This document shows positions 14,743 to 24,287 of a DNA stretch of 33,876 bases, in pieces. The DNA is from Prevotella sp. (GTDB taxonomy: Bacteria; Bacteroidota; Bacteroidia; Bacteroidales; Bacteroidaceae). The notes below the pieces were generated by a model that was not told the origin of the DNA, searched no databases, and saw only the letters and a program-made list of their open reading frames with translations. The stretch spans positions 1 through 33,876 of the forward strand of contig JAFTFX010000032.1 of NCBI GenBank assembly GCA_017458225.1, written 5' to 3'. The position numbers and the translations under genes were made by a program. The stretch's first letter is position 1. The number at the start of each line of letters is the position of its first letter.

Positions 14743-17700
14743 TCATCTGGTGAGCGAGAACTTCAGCGAGACACCAAAGTCCTGTGTGGTGGTGGGGTAG
14801 CTGTTGGCCGAGAGCAACGGCGTATTGGTCTGCCGCTCATAGTAGGCACTGGCACTGAGGTAGCGCGACAGGGTGTACTCGGCTGAGAGGGAAATCTTCA
14901 AAGCAGAGTTGCCGCTGCTGGCCGAAGACACGCCTGAGGCGATATCGCGCGTGATGGAGGCTTGGTCGCGGAACGATATGTCAAGACGGGTGTTCAGGTC
15001 GTGGTTCACGCCGCCACGCTTCGACTGAGCCGACTGCTTGTCTTTGTCGTCCTGCTGCTGTTTGTTCTTGCCCTTGGCACCCTTCACCTTGCGCGAGGTC
15101 TTGCCCATGCCGAAGAGATTGAAATTAGAAATCTTGTAGCCCACGCCAATGACCCAGTCTTTCGACAGAGCCTCGTTGATTTGGACACTGGTCATCGAGA
15201 GGTTGAGCACGCGAGTGGTCTTATACTCCACCTTGAACGTCATATTGTTCTGCAGCGTCATGTCGATGCCCAACAGGGGCGAGAAGGCCTCGTTGATGCT
15301 GACGGTGGACACGTTGTAGAGCGAGCTGGGCGTATAAGAGCCGTCGCTGGCCTTGATGAAGCCCAGACCACCCATATACTCCACCCACGAACTGTAGCTG
15401 TTGTAGGCACCGATACTGAACACCGACTTGTAGCCATGATTGACGTTGACGCTCTTGAAGTGGTCGCGAATCCAAGGCAACTTCGACAGGCCACTGTAGC
15501 GGACAGTCCAGTTAGGCAACAGCCGTTTCAGCGTGGGGAAAAGATCGAGCGACGACGAGCCCCCCAGCGTATAAGCCGACAGGAAGGCAGGTATCATCAC
15601 GTCGGCCGAATAGGGATCCACCTTATTGACTGCGACTGGCGTTCCGTCGGCATTTACCACATTGGGCGCAGCACCGTCGTACTGGGCCTGCACACGGGCA
15701 CGGAAGCTCTCGAGAGCCCCACGGAACTTGTTGAACGACGGCGAGTCATAGCCGTTGGCGGCATCGCCCATGCCCTCCAAGGCACTCTGAATAGAGATCG
15801 TTGTCATATTGAACGAACCGCTCTGTGTGGTGGGCGACCCTGCATACATGAACTGAATGCTCTTCGAGCGAGTCATGGTGCGCGAGGCAGAAAGGTCTAT
15901 CTTCAAGTCGCGAACAGGTTCGAGGGTGGCCTTCAACTGCAGGTCTTCGGTCTGCGAGGTGGTTGCCGGCGTGGCCACGCTGTCATTACAAAGCAGCCAG
16001 TCGTTGTCAAGGGCTTTCTGGATATAGCCCTCACCAGCCAGTCCGAAGGCGAAGTCGAGACCCGGCGAAAGCACACTGCCCGTACGCTGTCCGAAGGCAT
16101 CGCCCACATTGGGGATAAAGCCAGGAAGCGACATAGAGCGCTGCTTACGATAGGAGAGGTTGACGGTGCGCACCATCATCAGGAAGCGCGATGCATACTG
16201 TGCCGGATTGTACCACCACTCTTTCTCAAGCGGTGTCTTCGGCATGACGGAGAGCTTGATGTCCATGCTGTCCTTGCCCCAGATCTTGATCTTGTTCTCG
16301 TCGACAGCCTTCCACTTCAGATTGACGGGTTTGCCCTTCTTGTCGCGTGCAGTAACATAGATGCGCTTGGTCTTCTTGCCGTGCTGGATGGTGAAGACAG
16401 AGTCGGGCACCAGCGACAGCTCGCGCTGATAGCTGTTCTTGTTTTTCGGCAGAACTTTCTGTTCTTTCTTGTCGTCCTTCTCAGCCTGCTGGTCCTTCGG
16501 GTCTTTCTTGGCGGTGGTCTTCGGTTCCTTTTTCTTCTTCTCAGGCTGTTTCTTGACGGGCTGCTTCTTGAAGCGCTCGTTCACCTTCTTCAAGAACGGC
16601 GAGTGGTTGTAGAGGGTCTCCATATTGAAGGCACCATTGATGTTCAGGTTGCTGTTGTTCGAAATGGTGTTGCCCAGCGACGAACCGTCTTCCAACTCAG
16701 TACCGCGCAGCCATGAGTAGCTGGCATTGTAGGAAGCATCGCTCTTGATCCAGTCTGTGATGGGCAGTTTGTCGATGGGCAGCTGGTAGCTGGCCGTGAA
16801 GGTCTGCTGATAGTCGAGCGGCGTACCCCAGTGCTTGATGCTGGTCCAAACGGAGTCTTTCCAAGCCGAGTAGCGGTCGGGATAGAGATCCTTGTTAATG
16901 GGGGTATAGGGCTCTTCAATCTCTGCATGGGTAGCCGACTGGAAGTTCATGTGCAGGTTCTTCGTGAGGTCCCAACGCAACTGGAAGTCGCGGTTCCAGA
17001 GGAACTGCGAACTGAACGTCAGCGGCAGACTGGAGTTCTCGGTGGCTTCCAGATCGCGCTCCTGCAACTCGTAGTAAGTGCGGTTCATCTCAGAACCAAA
17101 CGAGATATTCTGCGGCAAGTAGTTGATGCCGAATGCCTTGGGGAAGTTAAGCCATTTCGATTTTCCTTTCAGTTTCTTGAACGGCTCCCACGTCTTGTAG
17201 ACGGGTGTATAGGTATAGTTCAGCGCGCCACGCCACTGATCCTCGGTCTCCCAGATGGTGGTCTGTCCGCTGGTCTTGCGGTGCGAGTGGCTGTAGCTGA
17301 CCGAGAAGTTGGCGGGATCGTAGGGCATGGGGTGCCGCTTGTTCTTGATGCCCACACGGGCATTGGAGATAGAGAAGTTGCGCGAGATATTGCGCGTCAC
17401 AGAAATACTCTCTATCGAGTCGCGCTCATGACTATTGGCAGCCGACTCCAAGGCATCGTCAAGTTCCATGTCGGAATCCAGCGGATTGTACTTGGGTTCA
17501 ATAATTTCCTTCGTGTACGAGTAGTAGACGGGAGCCGTGACCTTGGCTTTCTCGGGGAAGAACTTACCCATCTCAAGATTGGCCGTGAAGGAATATGATT
17601 TCTGGGTGTCAGTGCTGCGCTGCATGATGCCGTCTTCCAGTCCGCCGAAGCCCTCTGACACATAGCGACCAGTCAGGTTGACAGTGCCGAAGTCGGAGAG

Positions 17701-20700
17701 CTGTACGTTCAGTGCACCCGATGCCGCCCAACCGCCGTGGTTGTTGGTCTCACGCAAGCGCAACTCGTTGACCCACACCTCGCCCGACTTCATGTCGCTG
17801 CTGAGGTTGCGCACACCAATAATCATGGTCTTCACCTCGCCCAGCGTGGGGTTACCCATGATGCTGATGCGGTTATTGGGCTTGTCGGGATCGTAGTCGC
17901 TGAAGAGCTGCGAGTTGGTGGCCGCACCTGTAGAGCGTGCCTTGTTGCGGGCTTTCTTCAGACGGGTAAAGACGCTGAGGTCGATATCAAGCATATTTTC
18001 CTCGGGCCACACCAGCGGACGGTCGCCAGGAACATTCCAGCGGTAGATGCCTGCCGGAGTGAGTTTCAGGGGGATGAGATACTCGTAGTAGTTGTTCGTA
18101 TAGTCGCTACCCAGACGGATGAACACAGCCAGCTGGTTATCCTCCAGCTGAGTGCTGTTGGGCACCAGATAGTTGGCATGCACGAACATCTCCATACGCT
18201 TGTACTGACGCAAGTCGAGGTTGGTGTTTTTGTAGACCGCCTTCGACTCGTTCTGGCTCAGGTCTTTCACCGTCAGACAGAGTGCCTGCTCGTTGTTCTC
18301 GGTAAGCTGCGGCTGTGAGGGGTCGGTGGCGCGCGAAATACCTGGCGGCAGCACGTATGCCACGGGCTGTCGGTCGGTGTTCTCTTCCACATTGACGGCA
18401 CTCATCTCCAGCACACCTGTTTCAGAACCAGCCGAGGTGTTCAGGTTCTTCTTGTACTGTCGCCATTCACCACGCACCAAACTCAGCGAGCCGAAACGCA
18501 GCACGATAGGCTCTTCGAAGCCGGTCAAGAACATACGCATGAAGCGAATGCTGGTGAAGTCGTTAATGCTGCCCACCTTCTCCTGGAACACGGCCAGCGG
18601 CACACGATACTGATACCAGCGGACAGTGGCAGAGTCGCCGTTACGCAACTTGGCATTATAGTCACGATGGTCTACGATATAGGAGTCTTCGCTCTTTGTA
18701 CCGTTATTGTAGGCCTGCAGCTCAGCATCGCTGATGGGGATGCGGTACTGGAAGTAGCGTTCATACTCATTGAGGGTGAAGTCCTGGTTGATATCCTCTA
18801 CATCGGGACCTGTCTTATAAGATGTATCGTATGACTCGGTCTGGTTGTCAGAGGCTGGCGAGTTGCCCTGCGGATTGTTGATGCGCTTGTAGCGGTCCAT
18901 GATGCTGACGCGCTGGTTGTCGAAGTCGGTGCCACGGAAGTAGTGATAGTCGTCGCCGGCAGGGTCGGTGCGCCAAGCCTGCAGCAGGCTGTCGTTGGTC
19001 ACCACCGAGGACACGTTCTCCAACCACTGCTTGTAGGAGGGATACTCGCGTTCCTCGGCATCATTCAAGCCATTCAGACCCACGTCTTGCAACACGCGCG
19101 AACCGGCAGTGGTGGCAAAAGCATAGGTCTGGGTGGCCTGAACGGGAATGCGGCCCCACTGAGTGGTGGTGAAATTCGACGAACCGTCGACGGGCATGCC
19201 GCTCTCATAGAACTTCTTGCCGTCGCGCAGTACGTCTTCGCTCACCTCGCCCAGATTGATATAGAGCTCGCCACTGTGCTTGGCAGCCGTTCCGTTCTTG
19301 CGCGTATAGATATAAGGATCGAGCAGCCAGAACTCCACATATTCTATATTAGCCTGTTCGAAGTCGGTGGTCTCCAGACGACGCATCATGCCGCCCCACT
19401 TCTTGGCAGGATCCTTCAGTGTGCCGTTGGCATTGAACTGGGTGGTCAGGTTATAGGGACCGCGTTCCTGCGGATAGTAGGCCAGATTGAGCACGGGCAG
19501 TGTGCTGGTGGCTCCGTTATAGCTCGACTGGTCGCGGTTGGGATAGAGCTCGCGGACATATACCTCGCGGACATAGTGGTTGGAGAGCTGTTCCAAGTCG
19601 CTCTTGATATGACTCGGCGTGAGACTCGACGAACGGTGAGTGAAGATGGGGTCTACATTATACCAGGCCAGCAAAGCACGCCCGTAGCCGCTGGCCACAG
19701 TGGTCTTGTCCAGATCGGCATCGACAGTCTTCGAAGGCACACTCGACAGCACCCAAGCCTTCGCATCGCTCACATCAATGAGATTCTTGGTGTTCTCGAA
19801 GTCATCAATATAGGAGGCGTTGTCCTGCGTGCCTACTGACTTGTGTGCTATCAGCTGTGCAAACTCGCCCGTCAGGGTGATCTGCGATGGCTGCGTAACA
19901 TGCAGGAAGGGTATCTTGTTGAGCATCTTGGTCAGCCACTGCGACTCCTGCTTCCAATTCAGGCTCAGTCCCCAAATGGTGTTGTTCAGCGGTTCTTCAC
20001 CCAGCGACACCTTTGTTATCAGGGCTTTCTCCTGCAAGTGCTGCAGTGTTCCGGCCAGGGTAAAATTCTTGTTGAACTCGTATTCCCAGTTCACACCGAA
20101 CATGGTCTTGCGCTGCATGCCATACTGTGTATTGTCTTCCAGCGACACATTGACGCTGGTGCCTGCATCAATGATGCTCTGGTTCAGGATGGTCACCTCG
20201 CCAGCGGCATAGTCGACAGAATAGTCGCTGCCCTCTTGCAGCGTAACGCCACCTGCAGTAACCACCACCGAGCCCTGCGGCACATTATAGGCACCCAGCG
20301 AAATGACATTGGCCGACGAGCCCTTAAACTGGCCCGCCATGATGAACTTGTTCTTCTCGGCATTCTGCTTGGCGAAGGTCTTTGTCGAGTCGTAGAGCGC
20401 ATCGAAGCAATACTTGTCGGCCACTGACTCCAGCCCCTTCTGCTTCAGGTAACGGCGCAGATAGGCACCGAAGGGCTCGGCGGCAGGCAGGAACACACGA
20501 CCGTTGTCGACCGTATAGCCCTGCACAAAGTCGAAACGCCCGTCAGAATGGGCTTTCTGGTTATTATCCAAACGGTCGAGTCCCATCACCTTCAACAGGG
20601 TAGTGCTCTTCAGTGCGGCTTCGGGCAGATAGGACAGATAGGTGCCCGTGGTGTCGCTCTGGTACTTGATGTCGAGACGGAACTTCTCCCGCTCAATATT

Positions 20701-22302
20701 GGTGGCCAGATAGTAGACGTTCTTCATCATCAGTCGCCAGTTGCCTTGCGAGGGGTTGTTCGACGTGTTCTTCAACGACTTCACAAAGAGGGTCTTGTCG
20801 GTCTGTGTCAGGTCGCTGGCAAACTCGCCCACCTGGTAGGTCTGGCCGCCGTATGTGTACTCGTATGCCACGGCCAGCACCTGATCAGTCTGCAACCCTG
20901 CTTTCAACGAAATATAACCAAGGGCGGTATTTACGGTATATTCGCTCGAAGTGAGCAGTCGGGCCGACGACAGTTTCTCGTAGTCGGCTCCGCCTTCCAG
21001 CTGGGTGAAGCTCTCCAGCCGTGCCGTAATCAGGTCAATGCTGCGCGAGGCGGTATCAATGGCTGCCACCAACTGTGCATACTCGTTATTAGCCTGGTTG
21101 CTTGGAACAGGCGAACCGCTGGCCGACCAATAGCTGTTGCTGATATACTGCGCCAGGTTCTCACCCAAGTCGGTGAAGGCAACGATGTTTCGCGAGTTGG
21201 CCGTGGTGCCCGTCTTGTTGGTCACCCACACTTCCACACGGTTGATTTTGATGCCCGTGGTCATGTTAGGCAACCGCTGCATCGCGTTGTCGTAGATCTC
21301 GCGGAAATAATGCGATAGGAAGAAGTGGCGGTTCTCTTCATAGTCGGCCACGTTCAGTTCAAAGGGGGTAGTCTGGGTGCCGCCCTTGCTGGAGACGCTC
21401 TTCGAGGTGGAGTTCTTCTGCGAGAGCACCGTCTGCAGCTTCAACTTACCAAACTGCAAATCAGTCCTGATACCAAACAGACTCGACGCGCCCGTCACCA
21501 GCGAGTTGTTCGAGGGGAAGGTCACATTACCAGCCTCTACCAGTTTGATAATCTCGTCTTCCTTGCCCTCATACTTCAGCTTGATATTCTTTGTGTCGAA
21601 ATCGAAGGTGGCATCGGTGTTGTAGTTCAGCGTCATGTCCACCTTGTCGCCCACCTTTCCGTTGACGCTCAGGTTGATTTTCTCGTCGAAGTCGAAGGCC
21701 GTGGTTTTGCGGTTACGGATGGGAAGCGAGGGGTTGTCCACGTTCTTGACGGTGGCACCCAACTTCAGCTCAGCCGTTCCCTGCGTCTTGATGCGCACAC
21801 CACCAGGGCCGAAGATTTTCTCGGCTGGGCCCAGATCGAAATGCATGTCAGAGAAATCGAACTTCTCTTTTCCCTTGGCAGCGGTGTTCTCAGCATCTTT
21901 CTGACGGAAGAAAGCCTGACGGGCACGCCGCTCGCTCCATTTCAGATACTCCTCGGGAGTCATCATGACGGGAGCGTTCAGATAGGAATTGCCTATCTTT
22001 GAACCGATAAAATAAAGATTGAGCGAGTCATCGTAGACGGCCTCCAGTTTGATGTTCTCAGGCATCCGGAGGTCCAGTGCACTGGTGTCGGCATCCTCCG
22101 TCAGCACAGGGGCTGTCTTCTGGATGCGCCAGCGAGGATGCAACAGCGAGTCGGGGATGGTCTCATCCTCGACAGTCACCGACTTTGGCTGTGCCTTCGG
22201 CGCAGCTTTTTTCGGTTGCTTGTCATCATCGTCGGGCCGGGGCACCTGGGCAAATGCCGTGATGCTCAGCAACACCAATAATATATAGGCAACTCGCTTC
22301 AC
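14743..22302 (-). CDS. sprA: T9SS outer-membrane translocon SprA (Sov)
   Basis: A 2519-residue protein, in the size range of SprA, the very large outer-membrane beta-barrel that moves type IX secretion cargo across the outer membrane. The start codon is GTG at 22302; an in-frame stop lies five codons upstream, and the start gives a clean signal peptide (MKRVAYILLVLLSITAFAQ). Recognisable family segments include the plug-region FFLSHYFREIYDNAMQRLPN, KINRVEVWVTNKTG, the DDFENTKNLIDVSDAKAW region and long runs of alternating barrel strands to the C-terminal FGVSLKFSLTR. Lys/Glu-rich insertions occur at about 1905-1955 and 2397-2427, plus a charged stretch at about 23-45; these are probably periplasmic or loop regions. 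ruvA lies immediately upstream, an arrangement commonly seen in Bacteroidota. The other T9SS genes are not in this window. Confidence 0.95.
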   Translation of the reverse strand: MKRVAYILLVLLSITAFAQVPRPDDDDKQPKKAAPKAQPKSVTVEDETIPDSLLHPRWRIQKTAPVLTEDADTSALDLRMPENIKLEAVYDDSLNLYFIGSKIGNSYLNAPVMMTPEEYLKWSERRARQAFFRQKDAENTAAKGKEKFDFSDMHFDLGPAEKIFGPGGVRIKTQGTAELKLGATVKNVDNPSLPIRNRKTTAFDFDEKINLSVNGKVGDKVDMTLNYNTDATFDFDTKNIKLKYEGKEDEIIKLVEAGNVTFPSNNSLVTGASSLFGIRTDLQFGKLKLQTVLSQKNSTSKSVSSKGGTQTTPFELNVADYEENRHFFLSHYFREIYDNAMQRLPNMTTGIKINRVEVWVTNKTGTTANSRNIVAFTDLGENLAQYISNSYWSASGSPVPSNQANNEYAQLVAAIDTASRSIDLITARLESFTQLEGGADYEKLSSARLLTSSEYTVNTALGYISLKAGLQTDQVLAVAYEYTYGGQTYQVGEFASDLTQTDKTLFVKSLKNTSNNPSQGNWRLMMKNVYYLATNIEREKFRLDIKYQSDTTGTYLSYLPEAALKSTTLLKVMGLDRLDNNQKAHSDGRFDFVQGYTVDNGRVFLPAAEPFGAYLRRYLKQKGLESVADKYCFDALYDSTKTFAKQNAEKNKFIMAGQFKGSSANVISLGAYNVPQGSVVVTAGGVTLQEGSDYSVDYAAGEVTILNQSIIDAGTSVNVSLEDNTQYGMQRKTMFGVNWEYEFNKNFTLAGTLQHLQEKALITKVSLGEEPLNNTIWGLSLNWKQESQWLTKMLNKIPFLHVTQPSQITLTGEFAQLIAHKSVGTQDNASYIDDFENTKNLIDVSDAKAWVLSSVPSKTVDADLDKTTVASGYGRALLAWYNVDPIFTHRSSSLTPSHIKSDLEQLSNHYVREVYVRELYPNRDQSSYNGATSTLPVLNLAYYPQERGPYNLTTQFNANGTLKDPAKKWGGMMRRLETTDFEQANIEYVEFWLLDPYIYTRKNGTAAKHSGELYINLGEVSEDVLRDGKKFYESGMPVDGSSNFTTTQWGRIPVQATQTYAFATTAGSRVLQDVGLNGLNDAEEREYPSYKQWLENVSSVVTNDSLLQAWRTDPAGDDYHYFRGTDFDNQRVSIMDRYKRINNPQGNSPASDNQTESYDTSYKTGPDVEDINQDFTLNEYERYFQYRIPISDAELQAYNNGTKSEDSYIVDHRDYNAKLRNGDSATVRWYQYRVPLAVFQEKVGSINDFTSIRFMRMFLTGFEEPIVLRFGSLSLVRGEWRQYKKNLNTSAGSETGVLEMSAVNVEENTDRQPVAYVLPPGISRATDPSQPQLTENNEQALCLTVKDLSQNESKAVYKNTNLDLRQYKRMEMFVHANYLVPNSTQLEDNQLAVFIRLGSDYTNNYYEYLIPLKLTPAGIYRWNVPGDRPLVWPEENMLDIDLSVFTRLKKARNKARSTGAATNSQLFSDYDPDKPNNRISIMGNPTLGEVKTMIIGVRNLSSDMKSGEVWVNELRLRETNNHGGWAASGALNVQLSDFGTVNLTGRYVSEGFGGLEDGIMQRSTDTQKSYSFTANLEMGKFFPEKAKVTAPVYYSYTKEIIEPKYNPLDSDMELDDALESAANSHERDSIESISVTRNISRNFSISNARVGIKNKRHPMPYDPANFSVSYSHSHRKTSGQTTIWETEDQWRGALNYTYTPVYKTWEPFKKLKGKSKWLNFPKAFGINYLPQNISFGSEMNRTYYELQERDLEATENSSLPLTFSSQFLWNRDFQLRWDLTKNLHMNFQSATHAEIEEPYTPINKDLYPDRYSAWKDSVWTSIKHWGTPLDYQQTFTASYQLPIDKLPITDWIKSDASYNASYSWLRGTELEDGSSLGNTISNNSNLNINGAFNMETLYNHSPFLKKVNERFKKQPVKKQPEKKKKEPKTTAKKDPKDQQAEKDDKKEQKVLPKNKNSYQRELSLVPDSVFTIQHGKKTKRIYVTARDKKGKPVNLKWKAVDENKIKIWGKDSMDIKLSVMPKTPLEKEWWYNPAQYASRFLMMVRTVNLSYRKQRSMSLPGFIPNVGDAFGQRTGSVLSPGLDFAFGLAGEGYIQKALDNDWLLCNDSVATPATTSQTEDLQLKATLEPVRDLKIDLSASRTMTRSKSIQFMYAGSPTTQSGSFNMTTISIQSALEGMGDAANGYDSPSFNKFRGALESFRARVQAQYDGAAPNVVNADGTPVAVNKVDPYSADVMIPAFLSAYTLGGSSSLDLFPTLKRLLPNWTVRYSGLSKLPWIRDHFKSVNVNHGYKSVFSIGAYNSYSSWVEYMGGLGFIKASDGSYTPSSLYNVSTVSINEAFSPLLGIDMTLQNNMTFKVEYKTTRVLNLSMTSVQINEALSKDWVIGVGYKISNFNLFGMGKTSRKVKGAKGKNKQQQDDKDKQSAQSKRGGVNHDLNTRLDISFRDQASITRDIASGVSSASSGNSALKISLSAEYTLSRYLSASAYYERQTNTPLLSANSYPTTTQDFGVSLKFSLTR

Positions 22303-22328
22303 TTTTCTCTCATATCATCCTTCACACG

Positions 22329-22362
22329 CCCCTCCCTCACAGGGAGGGGGCGAGGGAGAGTC
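22329..22362 (-). repeat. REP-like palindrome B, ruvA-sprA spacer
   Basis: CCCCTCCCT-CAC-AGGGAGGGG (22329-22349) followed by the tail ending GGGAGAGTC. It matches copy F in gcvT at 31 of 34 positions. It occupies half of the 64-base spacer between ruvA and sprA. Confidence 0.85.
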
Positions 22363-22366
22363 TTTT

Positions 22367-22969
22367 CTATTTTATTTGTTTCAGTGCCAACTTCACCACC
22401 TGTTCAACGGGCAGCGAGGGCTGTTCCTGCAAGATGGCAACCACCACTTTCTGCGTGGGAGCAGGCGCAAAGCCCAGCATGGTGAGGGCTGCCACTGCCT
22501 CGTCGCGAACAGCATTGTCGATGGGGACCGTGATAGAGCCGCCAGCAGGTATCTCCTCGGTGATGCCCAGGGCCACAATCTTGTCTTTCAAGTCGACAAT
22601 GATGCGCTGGGCAGTCATCTTGCCAATGCCCTTGATGCTCTGAATCAGTTTCGCATTGCCTGTGGAAATGGCATTGCAGAGTTCAGGCACACTCATGCCC
22701 GAGAGCATCATGCGCGCCGTGTTGGCCCCCACCCCACTGACGGTGATGAGCAACTGGAACATCTCGCGTTCCTTTTTATTATAGAAGCCATAGAGCACGT
22801 AGGCATCCTCACGAATAGCCTCATAGACGTACAATTTCACTTCCTTTTTCCCCTGACAGGCTGAATAAGTATTCAGCGAGATGTTCAGGGCATAGCCCAC
22901 TCCGGCAGCCTCTACAGTGGCAAGTGCAGGCGTCAGCTCGGTGAGCTCGCCTTTGATATATTCTATCAT
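22367..22969 (-). CDS. ruvA: Holliday junction branch migration protein RuvA
   Basis: A 200-residue DNA-repair protein that binds four-way junctions as a tetramer and recruits the RuvB motor. Visible: the N-terminal OB-fold opening [12 protein letters not shown], the strand [16 protein letters not shown], two helix-hairpin-helix motifs ([17 protein letters not shown] at about 73-89 and [19 protein letters not shown] at about 112-130), and the C-terminal RuvB-binding three-helix domain (about 151-200, [14 protein letters not shown]). Length and motifs are standard. The leader contains a TACAAA-A-TTTGTA palindrome (22976-22988) but no clean promoter match. The stop is followed by REP-like copy B and then sprA on the same strand. 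Confidence 0.96.
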   Translation of the reverse strand: MIEYIKGELTELTPALATVEAAGVGYALNISLNTYSACQGKKEVKLYVYEAIREDAYVLYGFYNKKEREMFQLLITVSGVGANTARMMLSGMSVPELCNAISTGNAKLIQSIKGIGKMTAQRIIVDLKDKIVALGITEEIPAGGSITVPIDNAVRDEAVAALTMLGFAPAPTQKVVVAILQEQPSLPVEQVVKLALKQIK

Positions 22970-23064
22970 TGTTAGTACAAAATTTGTATATATACAATGA
23001 AATAACGACAGAAAGCCGTTCTTTATTGCCTCAACGTGAATTTTGGACGATTTTTCCCCTCAGC

Positions 23065-23100
23065 AAAAAAACATCCCAGCCACTTAACGGTTGGGATGTT
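23065..23100 (-). terminator. Intrinsic terminator of ddh
   Basis: Perfect 9-bp stem AACATCCCA (23070-23078) / TGGGATGTT (23092-23100); read leftward it is followed by seven T residues (23071-23065). It lies 30 bases past the ddh stop. Confidence 0.85.
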
Positions 23101-23129
23101 GTTGCAATAACTGTTCTGAAACAAGTGTT

Positions 23130-24029
23130 TTACACCAGATGACTGATCAGTTCTTCCTTGTCGCCTGGCAGCATGTCGATGACTGGAATTTCGACCATCG
23201 TGTAGCAGCCGGGCTGCAGACGCATCGAGGCGCGTGCCACGTTCACCAGCACCTGTCCTGTCAGTGCGGGATTGTTGATGCTCATGTTGAACTCCAGTCG
23301 CTGGTTCTGCGTCTTGCCTGAGACGCCCTTGCGCACCAAGTTCACGCCATGACCCATGTCGCGCACGTCGTCGACGCTCTCCACCTGGAACACATGCGTC
23401 TCGTCGTTGGCAAAATAGGGGTCGGCCTTAATGGCGGCTGTCACCTCGTCGAGCTTGGCACCTTCCTCCAGCTCGACATATACCATGCGGCGGTGTATGC
23501 CTTCACCGAGGGGGATAGTCATAGAGAGCGCGTTCTTCACGCCAGCCTTAGAGCGTACGCAGACGCTGTGCCCCATCGACATGCCGGGGCCAAAGTTGGT
23601 GTAGCTCAGTCCCTTTGGAGCCAGGCTCTGCATCAGCGTGCGGACAATCGAGTCACTGCCCGGATCCCATCCGGCGGCAATCACACTGACGGTGTTGGTC
23701 TTCTTGTTCAGTTCCATGAGCGTGCGGCGATAGTCGCGAATCAGGGTGTGGATGTCGAACGAGTCGACGGTGTTGATGCCCAGCGGCAGAATCTGCTTGG
23801 CATATTCCTCGCATGAGCGAGTGGGGGTAGCCAAGATGGCCACGTCTACATTTTTCAGTTCACGGATATCCTTCACAACCTCATACTGTGCCAGTTCCTG
23901 TGGCTTGTTCTCTGCCCCTTGGCGGCGCACAATACCTGCCACCTCCATGTCGGGAGCGGCCTCCAGTGCCTCAAGGGCATACTTTCCGATGTTGCCGTAA
24001 CCAACGACGGCTACTCTGATTTTCTTCAT
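23130..24029 (-). CDS. ddh: meso-Diaminopimelate dehydrogenase
   Basis: A 299-residue NADPH-dependent enzyme that converts L-tetrahydrodipicolinate and ammonia to meso-diaminopimelate in one step, feeding lysine and peptidoglycan synthesis. The Rossmann motif VGYGNIGKYALEAL (9-22) binds NADP; VDSFDIH, AAGWDPGSDSIVR and the NFGPGMSMGHS segment are typical of the substrate site. The C-terminus LINxx-type segment (NMSINNPALTGQVLVNVARA) carries the helix expected for the dimer. Length is normal for the family. The gene stands alone on the minus strand with a TACTTTTG box at 24072-24079 and its own terminator. Identification is firm. Confidence 0.95.
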   Translation of the reverse strand: MKKIRVAVVGYGNIGKYALEALEAAPDMEVAGIVRRQGAENKPQELAQYEVVKDIRELKNVDVAILATPTRSCEEYAKQILPLGINTVDSFDIHTLIRDYRRTLMELNKKTNTVSVIAAGWDPGSDSIVRTLMQSLAPKGLSYTNFGPGMSMGHSVCVRSKAGVKNALSMTIPLGEGIHRRMVYVELEEGAKLDEVTAAIKADPYFANDETHVFQVESVDDVRDMGHGVNLVRKGVSGKTQNQRLEFNMSINNPALTGQVLVNVARASMRLQPGCYTMVEIPVIDMLPGDKEELISHLV

Positions 24030-24071
24030 CTTTTTTTGTACTTTGTGTTGTTAAACAATTCAATCTGCGTG

Positions 24072-24079
24072 CAAAAGTA
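24072..24079 (-). promoter_or_regulatory. Possible -7 box of ddh
   Basis: TACTTTTG on the minus strand, about 42 bases before the ddh start. No strong -33 partner: the nearest TTG is at a spacing of 23. Confidence 0.45.
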
Positions 24080-24170
24080 CACATTTTTCCTGAAATACCT
24101 AACAATATGACAGAAAAGTTTTGGTTTTCACGAAAAGATGTCCCTTCTATTGTTTTCAACATATAAAAAT

Positions 24171-24200
24171 TGAGACAAATTGAGACAAATCGAGGCAAAA
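24171..24200. repeat. 10-bp tandem array (unit TGAGACAAAT)
   Basis: Two perfect units (24171-24180, 24181-24190) and a degenerate third (24191-24200). It lies between the ddh promoter and the left direct repeat of the nuclease gene. Confidence 0.7.
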
Positions 24201-24204
24201 TGGA

Positions 24205-24245
24205 GAATTTGACAAGTTTTTCTTCAAATCGCTTGGCGGTTCGGA
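24205..24245 (+). repeat. 41-bp direct repeat, left of nuclease gene
   Basis: Matches 25174-25214 at 35 of 41 positions, 969 bases apart. The shared core includes CAAATCGCTTG and CGGTT. The left copy contains the CTTG -33 box of the gene it precedes. Confidence 0.75.
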
Positions 24246-24263
24246 TTATTTATTCTATTTTTG
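24232..24263 (+). promoter_or_regulatory. Promoter of the Rpn-family gene
   Basis: CTTG (24232-24235), 20-base spacer, TATTTTTG (24256-24263). The final TTG of the box would otherwise be read as an alternative start codon; the promoter position argues for the ATG at 24288. Confidence 0.55.
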
Positions 24264-24287
24264 CCAACAAAACAAAACAGATTGGGT

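Noticed and set aside
16440-16590. Lys-rich stretch in SprA as a frameshift or sequencing error
   Set aside because: The frame is open and barrel-type sequence continues on both sides; charged low-complexity inserts are plausible loops in this protein.
14962-16716. 584-codon open frame opposite sprA
   Set aside because: Composition is His/Val/Gly-rich without domains, as expected from the antisense of a conserved gene. The same holds for 30765-32135 opposite gcvPA and 31993-33744 opposite gcvT/gcvH.
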